This document shows positions 45,869-54,396 of a DNA stretch of 64,000 nucleotides, in pieces. Both the position numbers and the translations under genes were made by a program. Source of the stretch: Weissella confusa (lineage in GTDB: Bacteria > Bacillota > Bacilli > Lactobacillales > Lactobacillaceae); contig CP168942.1 of NCBI GenBank assembly GCA_041871065.1, positions 622,501 through 686,500 of the forward strand. Direction: 5' to 3'. The notes beneath the pieces were generated by a model. That model ran no database searches. It was not told the DNA's origin and saw nothing but the letters and a program-made list of their open reading frames with translations. The first letter of the stretch is position 1. The number at the start of each line of letters is the position of its first letter.

Positions 45869-46547
45869 TTCAATTTTTACAACGAGTAGTTCTGGCACGG
45901 CGATTACATTGCCAACGTTTATCATTGCGATGGTCACGGCCATGGTACTAGGACTCGTAACAGCCTTGGTTTACTTGAAAACTTATAATTCAAGAGTGTC
46001 ACCACAAAAATTCTCATTCACATTGGTCTTATTGCCAGTTGTGATTGCCGTCATTATTATGCTGGTGGGTAATAACGTCGCCCGTGCCTTTTCATTGGCT
46101 GGTGCATTCTCGATTATCCGCTTCCGTTCAGCGCCTGGTGACCCAGCTGAAATTACGTACGTGCTATTAACGATGGCTATTGGTTTGGCATCTGGTTTGG
46201 GTTATATCGCGTATGCTGTGATTGCGGCCACATTATTGCTATTGGCAATGTTGCTGATGAATATGATGGACTTTGGTGGGCACGCAACGACCGATCAATT
46301 GCTCAAGCTAACGGTGCCAGAAGATTTGTACGACAAACAAGAAGTGGAAGCCATTTTGACTGAATACACCGAAAAGTTTATTCTGAAGCGTATTAAAACC
46401 ACTGAACTGGGGTCATTGTTCGAGTTGCAATATTTGCTAAGCATGAAGCAAGGCATGGACGATAAAGCCTTTATTGATGCCCTACGTACAGCGAATGGTA
46501 ATCTCGGTATTGCGATGCAATATAATCTAATCGCCGATGAATATTAA
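45861..46547 (+). CDS. DUF4956 family membrane protein
   Basis: A 228-aa membrane protein with about four membrane segments (around residues 15-40, 50-72, 100-135) and a cytoplasmic C-terminal domain. The family core SLAGAFSIIRFRSAPGDPAE (about residues 82-101) is present. ATG 45861 lies within the end of the VTC gene behind AAAAGGA, so both are coupled. The pair is thought to couple polymer synthesis with membrane transport, but this is inference. Confidence 0.88.
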   Translation: MLNSIFTTSSSGTAITLPTFIIAMVTAMVLGLVTALVYLKTYNSRVSPQKFSFTLVLLPVVIAVIIMLVGNNVARAFSLAGAFSIIRFRSAPGDPAEITYVLLTMAIGLASGLGYIAYAVIAATLLLLAMLLMNMMDFGGHATTDQLLKLTVPEDLYDKQEVEAILTEYTEKFILKRIKTTELGSLFELQYLLSMKQGMDDKAFIDALRTANGNLGIAMQYNLIADEY

Positions 46548-46580
46548 AGAAATCTCATTTTAGTGTTGACAAGCACTCAT

Positions 46581-46797
46581 CTATTCCGTAAACTGAGACA
46601 CATCAGTAGGACATAACATTGTACGTAAGAGAAGCCACGGTTGCTGTGAGTGGCGCAGGTGTTATGACTGAACTATTTACAACGGAATAGTCTGAAAGAG
46701 AGTGGCATGCGATAGTATGCGACTAATTTGGGTGGTACCGCGGATTTTTGCTAATTCGTCCCAGTAATCTGTTTTGCAGGTTACTGGGACTTTTTTA
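46581..46797 (+). promoter_or_regulatory. Tyrosine T-box riboswitch
   Basis: Stem I is closed by CTATTCCGT (46581-46589) and ACGGAATAG (46682-46690), a perfect 9-bp helix. The specifier TAC (Tyr) is at 46678-46680, followed by the conserved purine A. The T-box sequence TTGGGTGGTACCGCGG is at 46728-46743. The terminator GTCCCAGTAA/TTACTGGGAC (46758-46790) with a TTTTTT tract follows. Uncharged tRNA-Tyr would stabilise the antiterminator and switch on the NhaC-family gene, consistent with tyrosine-specific T-boxes known before such transporters. Confidence 0.95.
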
Positions 46798-46802
46798 TTT
46801 GT

Positions 46803-46913
46803 TTGGAGGAATGCACCATGGGGTATTTGATGTAACACGTGGCGTTGGCGGACTCGTTCGTTATCGCAGCTATAACTGAAAGTTGAACTGACTAGATTGT
46901 AACGAACGAGGAG
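46803..46913 (+). promoter_or_regulatory. Second leader element: minileader and RBS-masking hairpin
   Basis: After the T-box terminator, GGAGG (46805-46809) is ideally spaced for ATG 46818, which opens a five-codon frame Met-Gly-Tyr-Leu-Met stop (46818-46835). CTCGTTCGTTA (46853-46863) pairs perfectly over 11 bases with TAACGAACGAG (46900-46910), covering part of the GAGGAG ribosome-binding site of the transporter gene. Translation upstream of or through this hairpin could open it. The role is inferred. Confidence 0.55.
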
Positions 46914-46919
46914 ACACAT

Positions 46920-48272
46920 ATGGAAAAGCAAGCAACACCACGCTTTGGACGAGCGTTAGCACTTATTGTTATTTTGATCATTATTTTTGCTGGTAGTATT
47001 ATCGGCCTTGGGTTATCACCATACGTCCCATTGACACTAAGTTTGTTGGTAACGATGGTCTTTGCCAAGTTGCACCGCGCAACATGGGAAGACATTCAAC
47101 GTGATATGTTGCGTGGTCTACAAACTGCTTTGGCGCCATTGTTTTTGTTCCTATTGATTGGGATGTTAATTGCATTGTGGATGGGGACAAACGTGATTCC
47201 AACGATGCTCTGGCTTGGGTTTAAGATTGCAAACGCAGCTTGGTTCTTGCCAAGTGCTGTCTTGGTAACGGCCATCGTCGGTTCAATGATTGGATCAGCG
47301 TTCACCACGCTTGCAACAGTCGGGGTGGCCTTGATGGGTGTCGGTACAGCGATGGGATTTGAACCAGCGTTGGTTGCCGGAGCCGTGCTGTCAGGTGCAA
47401 TTTTTGGCGACAAGAGTTCACCATTGTCAGACTCAACGAATTTGGCTTCATCGATTTCAGAAACTGACTTGTTCGCGCACATCAAGAACTTAATGTGGAC
47501 GACAGTGCCAGCGTTGGTTGTGTCATTCATTATTTTCTTCATTATCGGTGGCGGTCACGCTGGTGCATCGACTGCAAAATTAGCTAGCTTGGCCGATTTG
47601 TTGTCACCAACTTGGTGGACGATTGTACCGCTGGTTTTGTTGGTGGGGATGGCCTGGGCAAAGGTGCCAGCTATTCCAACGCTACTAATCAACGTTGCCG
47701 TGACTGGTGCGTTCTTCTTGCTTAACCACACACCAGCAATGTTGGCCGACATTTTGTTGAATGGGTTCAAGACCACAGCTAGGAATGGCATGCTACAAGC
47801 ATTGTTGAACCGTGGTGGTATGTTAGCGATGATGCCAACGGTCATTATCATTATGTTGGCCTTGGCCCTAGGCGGTTTGCTGACGGAACAACGTATTTTG
47901 CAAGCCGTTATGGCGCCAATTGCAAACCGCATTAAGAGTGGGGCTGGTGTCATTACCGGTACCGTCTTTACTGGAATTGCAGCCAACTTCATGATTGGTG
48001 AGCAATACCTGTCAACGATTTTGCCAGGTCAGCTTTGGAAGTCAGCGTTTGATCGCGTTGGCTTGTCACGTTTGGCCTTGGGACGTTCATTGGAAGACTC
48101 AGGAACGGTCGTTAATTACTTGGTTCCTTGGGGTGTGGCGGGTAGCTTTGCCGCGCAAACATTGGGCGTACCGGTTCACAGCTTCGCACCATTTGTCTTC
48201 TTTGCCTTGTTGTCACCAGTGTTCTCATTGTTGTCAGCCTGGACAGGCATTGGTATTAAGAAAGCATCATAA
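46920..48272 (+). CDS. NhaC family transporter, probably tyrosine-related
   Basis: A 450-aa membrane protein with about 12 segments of the NhaC Na+/H+ antiporter family. GSAFTTLATVGVALMGVG and GAIFGDKSSPLSDSTNLASS (conserved family core, about residues 158-177) and SLEDSGTVVNYLVPWGV are typical. The Tyr T-box upstream points to control by tyrosine supply, so tyrosine uptake or exchange is more likely than pure sodium export; this is inference from regulation. ATG 46920 follows GAGGAGACAC. Confidence 0.9.
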   Translation: MEKQATPRFGRALALIVILIIIFAGSIIGLGLSPYVPLTLSLLVTMVFAKLHRATWEDIQRDMLRGLQTALAPLFLFLLIGMLIALWMGTNVIPTMLWLGFKIANAAWFLPSAVLVTAIVGSMIGSAFTTLATVGVALMGVGTAMGFEPALVAGAVLSGAIFGDKSSPLSDSTNLASSISETDLFAHIKNLMWTTVPALVVSFIIFFIIGGGHAGASTAKLASLADLLSPTWWTIVPLVLLVGMAWAKVPAIPTLLINVAVTGAFFLLNHTPAMLADILLNGFKTTARNGMLQALLNRGGMLAMMPTVIIIMLALALGGLLTEQRILQAVMAPIANRIKSGAGVITGTVFTGIAANFMIGEQYLSTILPGQLWKSAFDRVGLSRLALGRSLEDSGTVVNYLVPWGVAGSFAAQTLGVPVHSFAPFVFFALLSPVFSLLSAWTGIGIKKAS

Positions 48273-48275
48273 AGC

Positions 48276-48306
48276 AAAAAGCGCGCATCCGAGGATGCGC
48301 GCTTTT
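48276..48306. terminator. Bidirectional terminator between convergent genes
   Basis: AAAGCGCGCATCC pairs perfectly with GGATGCGCGCTTT around GA, with A- and T-tracts on both sides. Confidence 0.9.
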
Positions 48307-48310
48307 ACTA

Positions 48311-48694
48311 TCAATGAATGGCTTGCAAAGCCAGCTTGTGAGCGCCTTGATTTTCACGATCTGGAATCCAAGTTGTTAAGACAATCTTGTACCGATCAAT
48401 TAGCGCCATTAGGGTGTCAATTAGTTCTGGATAATGCTTGGCATAGGATTTACCAATACTATCCGCGACTAATTTTGAATCGATGTAAAACATGACTGTG
48501 TCGTCAGGTGAGGCGATGGGTAGTAATTGCTCAAAGGCAAAAATAGCGGCCCGAAATTCAGCTTCGTGATTACTCATTTCACCCAGTGCGTGGTGAAGTT
48601 GTGTTTGCTTGCCGTCGGCGGAGATAACAACGCCGGCACCGCTTGGACCGGGATTTCCTTGAGTCGCAGCATCAGCATATAACTTGATTAACAT
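48311..48694 (-). CDS. RNase HI family protein
   Basis: A 127-aa RNase H-like protein of the YpdQ/reverse-transcriptase-like (RVT_3) group. The acidic core is Asp in LYADAATQGNPG, Glu in NHEAEFRA and Asp in FYIDSKLVADS. The fourth acidic residue of classic RNase HI is replaced by the AHKLA variant common in this group. Start at ATG 48694 because AGAGG is 9 bases upstream on the minus strand; a longer frame begins at 48733. Likely removes RNA from RNA/DNA hybrids, activity untested. Confidence 0.85.
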   Translation of the reverse strand: MLIKLYADAATQGNPGPSGAGVVISADGKQTQLHHALGEMSNHEAEFRAAIFAFEQLLPIASPDDTVMFYIDSKLVADSIGKSYAKHYPELIDTLMALIDRYKIVLTTWIPDRENQGAHKLALQAIH

Positions 48695-48756
48695 GACAAA
48701 AACCTCTAACTTCATTATACTAGAAAATAGCATGAACTCCCGAAAGGAGCGTAGAC

Positions 48757-49125
48757 ATGAAAGGTTTTTACCAACCCGCCGGTTTAGTAGGCTGGGTATC
48801 GTGGACGTGGATTTTAATGATTGCCTTGTTCGGCATGATTATGTGGCTTGAGGTGACAACACTTAACGTTTGGACATATGTGTCATTCTTCGTGTTTGTC
48901 GTCGTGGCAGCTGCAACCATTCTGCGTCGACGTGTGACATTGGAAGATGATGCGTTGCGTTTCCCACACATTATTGGGATGCACACCGAGAAGATCCACT
49001 TTAAGGATATGGAATTTGTACAATTTAACAAGCACACGGTGATGTTTAGCCATGACGGTGAGCAATACAGCTTTTTGATGGGGCAGCGCATGTTGCAAGC
49101 TCTACAAGAGAAGATTGAAGGATAG
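48757..49125 (+). CDS. ebsA: EbsA family protein
   Basis: A 122-aa protein with two membrane segments (about residues 14-34 and 40-58) and a short cytoplasmic domain (RRRVTLEDDALRFPHIIGMH). It matches the EbsA family found in Lactobacillales beside an RNase HI-like gene, as here. Originally linked to enterococcal surface aggregation; the biochemical role is unclear. AAAGGAGCGTAGAC precedes ATG 48757. It is followed 9 bases later by the pseudouridine synthase gene. Confidence 0.85.
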   Translation: MKGFYQPAGLVGWVSWTWILMIALFGMIMWLEVTTLNVWTYVSFFVFVVVAAATILRRRVTLEDDALRFPHIIGMHTEKIHFKDMEFVQFNKHTVMFSHDGEQYSFLMGQRMLQALQEKIEG

Positions 49126-49134
49126 AGAATTTTT

Positions 49135-50052
49135 ATGACAGAAGAGACATTGGTAATCACGGACCAAACTGGCCGTCTTGATAAGGTCGTTGCTGACGCG
49201 TTTGAAGATTATACACGTACCCAAGTGACAGGCTGGATTAACGACGGCGTGTTGAAGGTAAATGGTGCCGAGAAGAAGGCCAAGTACAGCGTGAAGCCAG
49301 GGGATGAAATTACCTTTACGGTTCCTGAACCAGTTGAGATTGATTTGAAGCCGGAAGATATCCCATTGGACATTGTGTATGAAGATGATGACCTATTGGT
49401 TGTCAATAAGCCACAAGGGATGGTTGTGCACCCAGCGTTGGGTCACGAATCAGGCACGTTGGTTAACGCGTTGATGTTCCACACACCACTTTCAACGATT
49501 AACGGGGTGGTTCGTCCTGGTATCGTACACCGTATCGACAAGGATACGTCAGGATTGTTGATGGTTGCCAAGAATGACAAGGCCCACGAAGCATTGTCAG
49601 CGCAATTGAAGGACAAGAAGAACTTGCGTCAATACTACGCCCTTGTTCACGGTGAATTCATTGAAAACGAAGGAACCATCAAGGCACCTTTGGGTCGTTC
49701 ATCAGCTGACCGTAAGAAGCAAGCAGTTGTGGCCGGTGGTCGTGACGCAGTGACCCACTTCAAGGTCGTGAAGCGTTTTGTTGGTTACACGCTATTGCAA
49801 GTAACGCTTGAAACAGGACGTACGCACCAAATCCGTGTGCACATGGCTTATATCGGTCACCCAGTGGCTGGTGATCCATTGTACGGACCAAAGAAGACGT
49901 TGCCAGGTAATGGTCAATACTTGCACGCGGCAACGCTTGGTTTGACGCAACCAACGACTGGTGAAGAAATGACGTTTGAAGCGCCATTACCAGCGTACTT
50001 TACGGAAATGTTGGATCAATTAGACCCATATGCAGAAATTGACGCAAACTAA
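49135..50052 (+). CDS. RluA/RluD family pseudouridine synthase
   Basis: A 305-aa enzyme that isomerises specific uridines in 23S rRNA. An N-terminal S4-like domain (about residues 10-75) is followed by PGIVHRIDKDTSGLLMVAKN, which holds the catalytic Asp (about residue 140), and by GRTHQIRVHMAYIGHPVAGD. The position directly upstream of pyrR is the conserved ylyB/rluD-pyrR order of Firmicutes. Confidence 0.93.
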   Translation: MTEETLVITDQTGRLDKVVADAFEDYTRTQVTGWINDGVLKVNGAEKKAKYSVKPGDEITFTVPEPVEIDLKPEDIPLDIVYEDDDLLVVNKPQGMVVHPALGHESGTLVNALMFHTPLSTINGVVRPGIVHRIDKDTSGLLMVAKNDKAHEALSAQLKDKKNLRQYYALVHGEFIENEGTIKAPLGRSSADRKKQAVVAGGRDAVTHFKVVKRFVGYTLLQVTLETGRTHQIRVHMAYIGHPVAGDPLYGPKKTLPGNGQYLHAATLGLTQPTTGEEMTFEAPLPAYFTEMLDQLDPYAEIDAN

Positions 50053-50074
50053 GTCCCAAACGACGCGGTTTTCG

Positions 50075-50720
<646 letters not shown>

Positions 50721-50751
50721 TTAAAAGGCAGGACGGAAAGGAGGACTTGCC

Positions 50752-50769
50752 ATGTTTGATGCATGGTAA
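50752..50769 (+). CDS. Five-codon minileader before the carA-like gene
   Basis: ATG 50752 opens Met-Phe-Asp-Ala-Trp stop, with an ideal AAAGGAGG (50737-50744) 7 bases upstream. The carA-like frame starts 11 bases after this stop (ATG 50780) without a strong site of its own; in-frame ATG 50759 is an alternative start, 14 bases from the AAAGGAGG. The arrangement suggests translational coupling, but may be chance. Confidence 0.35.
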   Translation: MFDAW

Positions 50770-50779
50770 GCACGACGTC

Positions 50780-51865
50780 ATGACAAAACGTTATTTAATT
50801 TTGCAAGATGGCACGATTTTTGCCGGCGAAGCGTTTGGATCACCTGCGACGAATTTTGGGGAAATTGTTTTTCACACGGGGATGACGGGGTATCAAGAGG
50901 TTATTACCAACCCGATCTATCACAATCAGATTGTGATGTTCACCTCACCAACGATTGGGGCGGCTGGTATTAATCACCGCGCCGATGAATCAATTGTGCC
51001 AACGGTTAAAGGTGTGGTAGTACGTGAAGTCGCCGATATCTCAACCAATCGTTTGCAATCGATGAGTTTGCACGACTATTTGAAGCGTCATAACGTACCC
51101 GGTATTTCACAAATTGATACGCGCGCTTTGGCTCGTCATTTGCGTAAGACGGGGACGCAAAAGGCCTCAATTGTTGATGCGCCAGATGACCACGCGTTCG
51201 ATCAATTGCGCGCGATGGTTTTGACGACGCGTCAGGTGCCACAAGTTTCAACGCCCAAGGCTTATGCTAACCCAGGGCGTGGGGCGAACGTAGTGGTACT
51301 AGATTTCGGTTTGAAAAATGGTATTTTGCGCATGCTAAGTGACTTTGATGCCAATGTGACGGTGTTGCCATACAACGCCACGTCGGATGAAGTTGCTAAC
51401 TTGGACCCCGATGGTATTGTGTTGTCATCAGGACCGGGTGACCCACGTCAAATCCCAGATGAAACATTTGATATTATTCGTCAATTTGAGCAACGCGTGC
51501 CAATGTTTGGCATTGGGTTGGGACATGAATTATTTGCGCTCGCCAATGGTGCCAAGCTACAACAAATGCCAGTTGAACACCATGGGATGAATCACCCAAT
51601 CCGTGAGCAAATCACGAATCGCATTATGTTTGCGACACAGGGGCAAGGGTTCAGTGTTGATCCAGATTCTGTGCGTGACACTGATATGTTTGTTACACAT
51701 ATCGATATGACGGACGGGATTATTCAAGGATTGCGTCACCGAGATTACCCAGCGTTTAGTGTGCAATTTTTCCCAGATACAGCGCCAGGACCAATTGAAG
51801 CAACGCAGGCCTTTGATGAATTTATGGAAATGGTGACTGCACGTCGAGGAGGGTGGCTATCATGA
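50780..51865 (+). CDS. Carbamoyl-phosphate synthase small subunit-like protein, glutaminase residues lost
   Basis: A 361-aa homologue of CarA/PyrAA. The N-terminal domain is normal (LQDGTIFAGEAFGSPATNFG, GMTGYQEVITNP, SQIDTRALARHLR). The C-terminal class I glutaminase domain is recognisable (VVLDFGLKNGILR, SSGPGDPRQIP) but its catalytic triad is gone: the nucleophile motif GICLGHQ reads GIGLGHE with Gly246 in place of Cys, and QFHPEAxPGP reads QFFPDTAPGP with Phe331 and Asp333 in place of His and Glu. It cannot hydrolyse glutamine. The frame is open, lies behind pyrR under the PyrR attenuator, and overlaps the carB-like gene by ATGA. Symbol left empty because the activity is doubtful. Confidence 0.88.
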   Translation: MTKRYLILQDGTIFAGEAFGSPATNFGEIVFHTGMTGYQEVITNPIYHNQIVMFTSPTIGAAGINHRADESIVPTVKGVVVREVADISTNRLQSMSLHDYLKRHNVPGISQIDTRALARHLRKTGTQKASIVDAPDDHAFDQLRAMVLTTRQVPQVSTPKAYANPGRGANVVVLDFGLKNGILRMLSDFDANVTVLPYNATSDEVANLDPDGIVLSSGPGDPRQIPDETFDIIRQFEQRVPMFGIGLGHELFALANGAKLQQMPVEHHGMNHPIREQITNRIMFATQGQGFSVDPDSVRDTDMFVTHIDMTDGIIQGLRHRDYPAFSVQFFPDTAPGPIEATQAFDEFMEMVTARRGGWLS

Positions 51866-54330
51866 GTGAACGAATCTTAATTATCGGTGGATCTGCCAAT
51901 GATTTTGGTCGTGAAACTGAAAGTGATGCTGCAAGCTATCAAGTGGTGAAGGGACTTCGTCGTCGTGGTCATGAAATCGTGATTGTCGATGATAACCCAT
52001 TTGGCTTTACGAATGAACGCGATGATGTGACGGTGATTGAAACCGCGTTGACTGCACCTAATTTAGTTAAGGTAATTGTTGAACAAGGCATTACGGCGAT
52101 GGTTGCGAGTGTTGGTGGCTCAACAGCCGTTCGTTTGTCAGCGGAAATTGTTGAATTGCTTGGTGATAATGCGCCCAAGGTTTTGGGGATGACATTGCCG
52201 GTTATGCAAGCCACGCAAAATACCAAGTACCTGCAAGAGCGTCTCACCAAGTTAAAGTTGCCAGCCATTCAAACGCGTTTGGCAAGCAATGTCAGTGAAG
52301 TGTTCGATGCAGCGCGTGAGTTTGATTTTCCAGTGGTTGTACGTTCGGTGGCACCAGTTGGACAAACGATTCGTCTCCAAGTTGAAGATGTGGAAGAACT
52401 GGAAGGGGCAGCCGAAACGGCGTTGAACCGTTCTTTGACCCATCAAGTCAACGTGGATAAGAGTATTCGCGGTTACCAAGAAATTGCCATGGTGGTTGTA
52501 CGTGATAAGCGCGATACGACCGTGTTGATTGGTGGTGTTGAGGATATGGATCCGGTTGGTATTCACTCGGCTGATTCGATTGCGATTACGCCGGTGCAAA
52601 CATTGCCGGACCCGGTGTTCCAACAATTGCGTAACGCAGCCTTTACAGTTGCACGTGGCTTTAACGTCGTTGGCTTGCTGGAAGTACGTTTTGCCGTTAA
52701 TCCGACGACAGAAGAGTATGTCATCACACGTTTGACGCCATACTTTGACCGTACCTCTGCCATGCTAGTGGCCGCCACGAGCTATCCGTTGGTGCCAGTT
52801 ATCGCTGGTTTGATGATGGGTGAAACCCTTGATAAGGTGCGCGTACCATCAATTTATGCCGAGCACACAGCTTTGTTGGAGCCGACAATGGACCACATTG
52901 TGATTCGTTTCCCGGTGTTTGCCTTTGGTGAACTAGAGTCAGCCGGTATTCAAACCGAGAATCGTTTGGATACCGTGCAAAAGTCAGTTGGGGCGACAAT
53001 TGGTGTGGGGCGCAGTGTTGAAGAGGCGTTGGAAAAGGCCATTCGTGCCGCTCACTTTAACAACCGTAATTTCTCACCGACTGTGATGAACGCGTTGACC
53101 GATAATGAAATTATTGAGCAATTAATTCACCCACGCGATAACCGTATTTTAGTTTTGCTTGAGGCAATCCGTCGCGGTTATACCGTTGATGAATTGGCTG
53201 AGTTGACTAAGATTAATGCGTTTTACTTCTATAAACTAGAGCGCATTAATAATTTGGAAAGCGCTGTTAAGAATCATCCATGGGATACCGATACCTTGCA
53301 ACAAGCCAAGTATTACGGGTTGTCTGATGGTTTGGTAGCTAAGCTATGGGATGAAAAGTACGAGGCGGTGCGACGTTATCGTTGGGATAACGGTATTTTG
53401 CCAACGTATAAGGCGTTCGAGCCGTCAGCTGGTGAATTCGAAGAGTCAGTTTCACAATTCTATTCAACGTTTGAAACGGAGAATGAGAGTGAGCGACTTG
53501 GGGATGATTCAGCCTTGGTGATTGGAACGGGGGCCTTTCGTCTTGGGGATGGTGCCGCAGCATCATACACCATGGCGATGGTGGCCGATGAATTGTCACG
53601 CCAAGGTATCAAGACGGTTTTGATGAATAACAATCCGACTGACCTAACATTCATTCCGCAACTGGCACACAAGCAGTATTACGAGCCGTTGGAAATTTCT
53701 GATGTGATGAACGTTATTGAAATTGAACAACCAACGCGCGTGTTTGTGCCAGGTAATCGTATTAAGTTGATTACGAGTTTGCGTAAGATGGGTGTAAATG
53801 TTCAAGTAATCGCCAAAGAAAAGTACCTACCAAGTAGTATGCTAAGTGATGGTCAACAAACCATCGTGAATTACTTCTATGACGGGCTTGAATTGCACGT
53901 GATTGGTGTCGGCCATCAGGATAATGGGGGCATCGTCTTCGATCAATCGGCCATGACCGATTCATTGTGGGAATCATTGCCACGACCTGATATGACACTG
54001 GATACGGCTGGCTTGTACCAGTTGGTGACGGATCGCTTGCCATTAGACCGTGAAGTCACGGCTGATGATATTCGACCAATGCCATTTACGCATATTGCCT
54101 TCCTTGATAAGGTGACAGGCGTCTCATGGCTTCGCTTGATTGTTCGTTACATGTTGAATAAACAAACGAAGGCTGACGAAGAAATGGTTGATAATTTGAA
54201 GAATCTACCATGGCGTATCAAGACATCACGTCTTCGTTATCGTGATGCGGACTTTGCGGAACATATGAATATTCAGCAAACGCTTGATAACGGACGCTTT
54301 GCGATGGGTGCGACTTACCAAGTGCTTTAA
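51862..54330 (+). CDS. Truncated carbamoyl-phosphate synthase large subunit-like protein
   Basis: An 822-aa homologue of CarB (normally about 1060 aa). The first half aligns (DPVGIHSADSIAITPVQTLP, RFAVNP), but the metal/ATP-binding residues are lost: Gln of VQFAVNP is Arg276, and EMNPR is replaced by TRLTP (289-293); the Gly-rich loop is also missing. The oligomerisation domain is well kept (IGVGRSVEEALEKAIRAAH, RRGYTVDELAELTKINAFY). A second pre-ATP-grasp domain (VIGTGAFRLGDGAAASYTMA, YYEPLEISDVMNVIEIEQPT) follows, but most of the second ATP-grasp domain is gone, with a divergent 150-aa tail instead. GAGGAGGG precedes ATG 51862. Probably a pseudoenzyme. Confidence 0.85.
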   Translation: MSERILIIGGSANDFGRETESDAASYQVVKGLRRRGHEIVIVDDNPFGFTNERDDVTVIETALTAPNLVKVIVEQGITAMVASVGGSTAVRLSAEIVELLGDNAPKVLGMTLPVMQATQNTKYLQERLTKLKLPAIQTRLASNVSEVFDAAREFDFPVVVRSVAPVGQTIRLQVEDVEELEGAAETALNRSLTHQVNVDKSIRGYQEIAMVVVRDKRDTTVLIGGVEDMDPVGIHSADSIAITPVQTLPDPVFQQLRNAAFTVARGFNVVGLLEVRFAVNPTTEEYVITRLTPYFDRTSAMLVAATSYPLVPVIAGLMMGETLDKVRVPSIYAEHTALLEPTMDHIVIRFPVFAFGELESAGIQTENRLDTVQKSVGATIGVGRSVEEALEKAIRAAHFNNRNFSPTVMNALTDNEIIEQLIHPRDNRILVLLEAIRRGYTVDELAELTKINAFYFYKLERINNLESAVKNHPWDTDTLQQAKYYGLSDGLVAKLWDEKYEAVRRYRWDNGILPTYKAFEPSAGEFEESVSQFYSTFETENESERLGDDSALVIGTGAFRLGDGAAASYTMAMVADELSRQGIKTVLMNNNPTDLTFIPQLAHKQYYEPLEISDVMNVIEIEQPTRVFVPGNRIKLITSLRKMGVNVQVIAKEKYLPSSMLSDGQQTIVNYFYDGLELHVIGVGHQDNGGIVFDQSAMTDSLWESLPRPDMTLDTAGLYQLVTDRLPLDREVTADDIRPMPFTHIAFLDKVTGVSWLRLIVRYMLNKQTKADEEMVDNLKNLPWRIKTSRLRYRDADFAEHMNIQQTLDNGRFAMGATYQVL

Positions 54331-54396
54331 GCAAGTTAAAGCTTCGTATGGTAAACTTAAAACACATATATAAATATTGAAAGAGGGCATTTTTCC

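Noticed and set aside
46566..46594. TTGACA with TAAACT 17 bases downstream as the T-box promoter
   Set aside because: Transcription would start near 46600, leaving out the 5' strand of stem I (46581-46589), so the T-box could not fold. The true promoter is probably further upstream.
47995..48495. Plus-strand 166-codon frame across the end of the NhaC-family gene
   Set aside because: It overlaps the NhaC-family gene, the bidirectional terminator and the RNase H-like gene, and has no ribosome-binding site.
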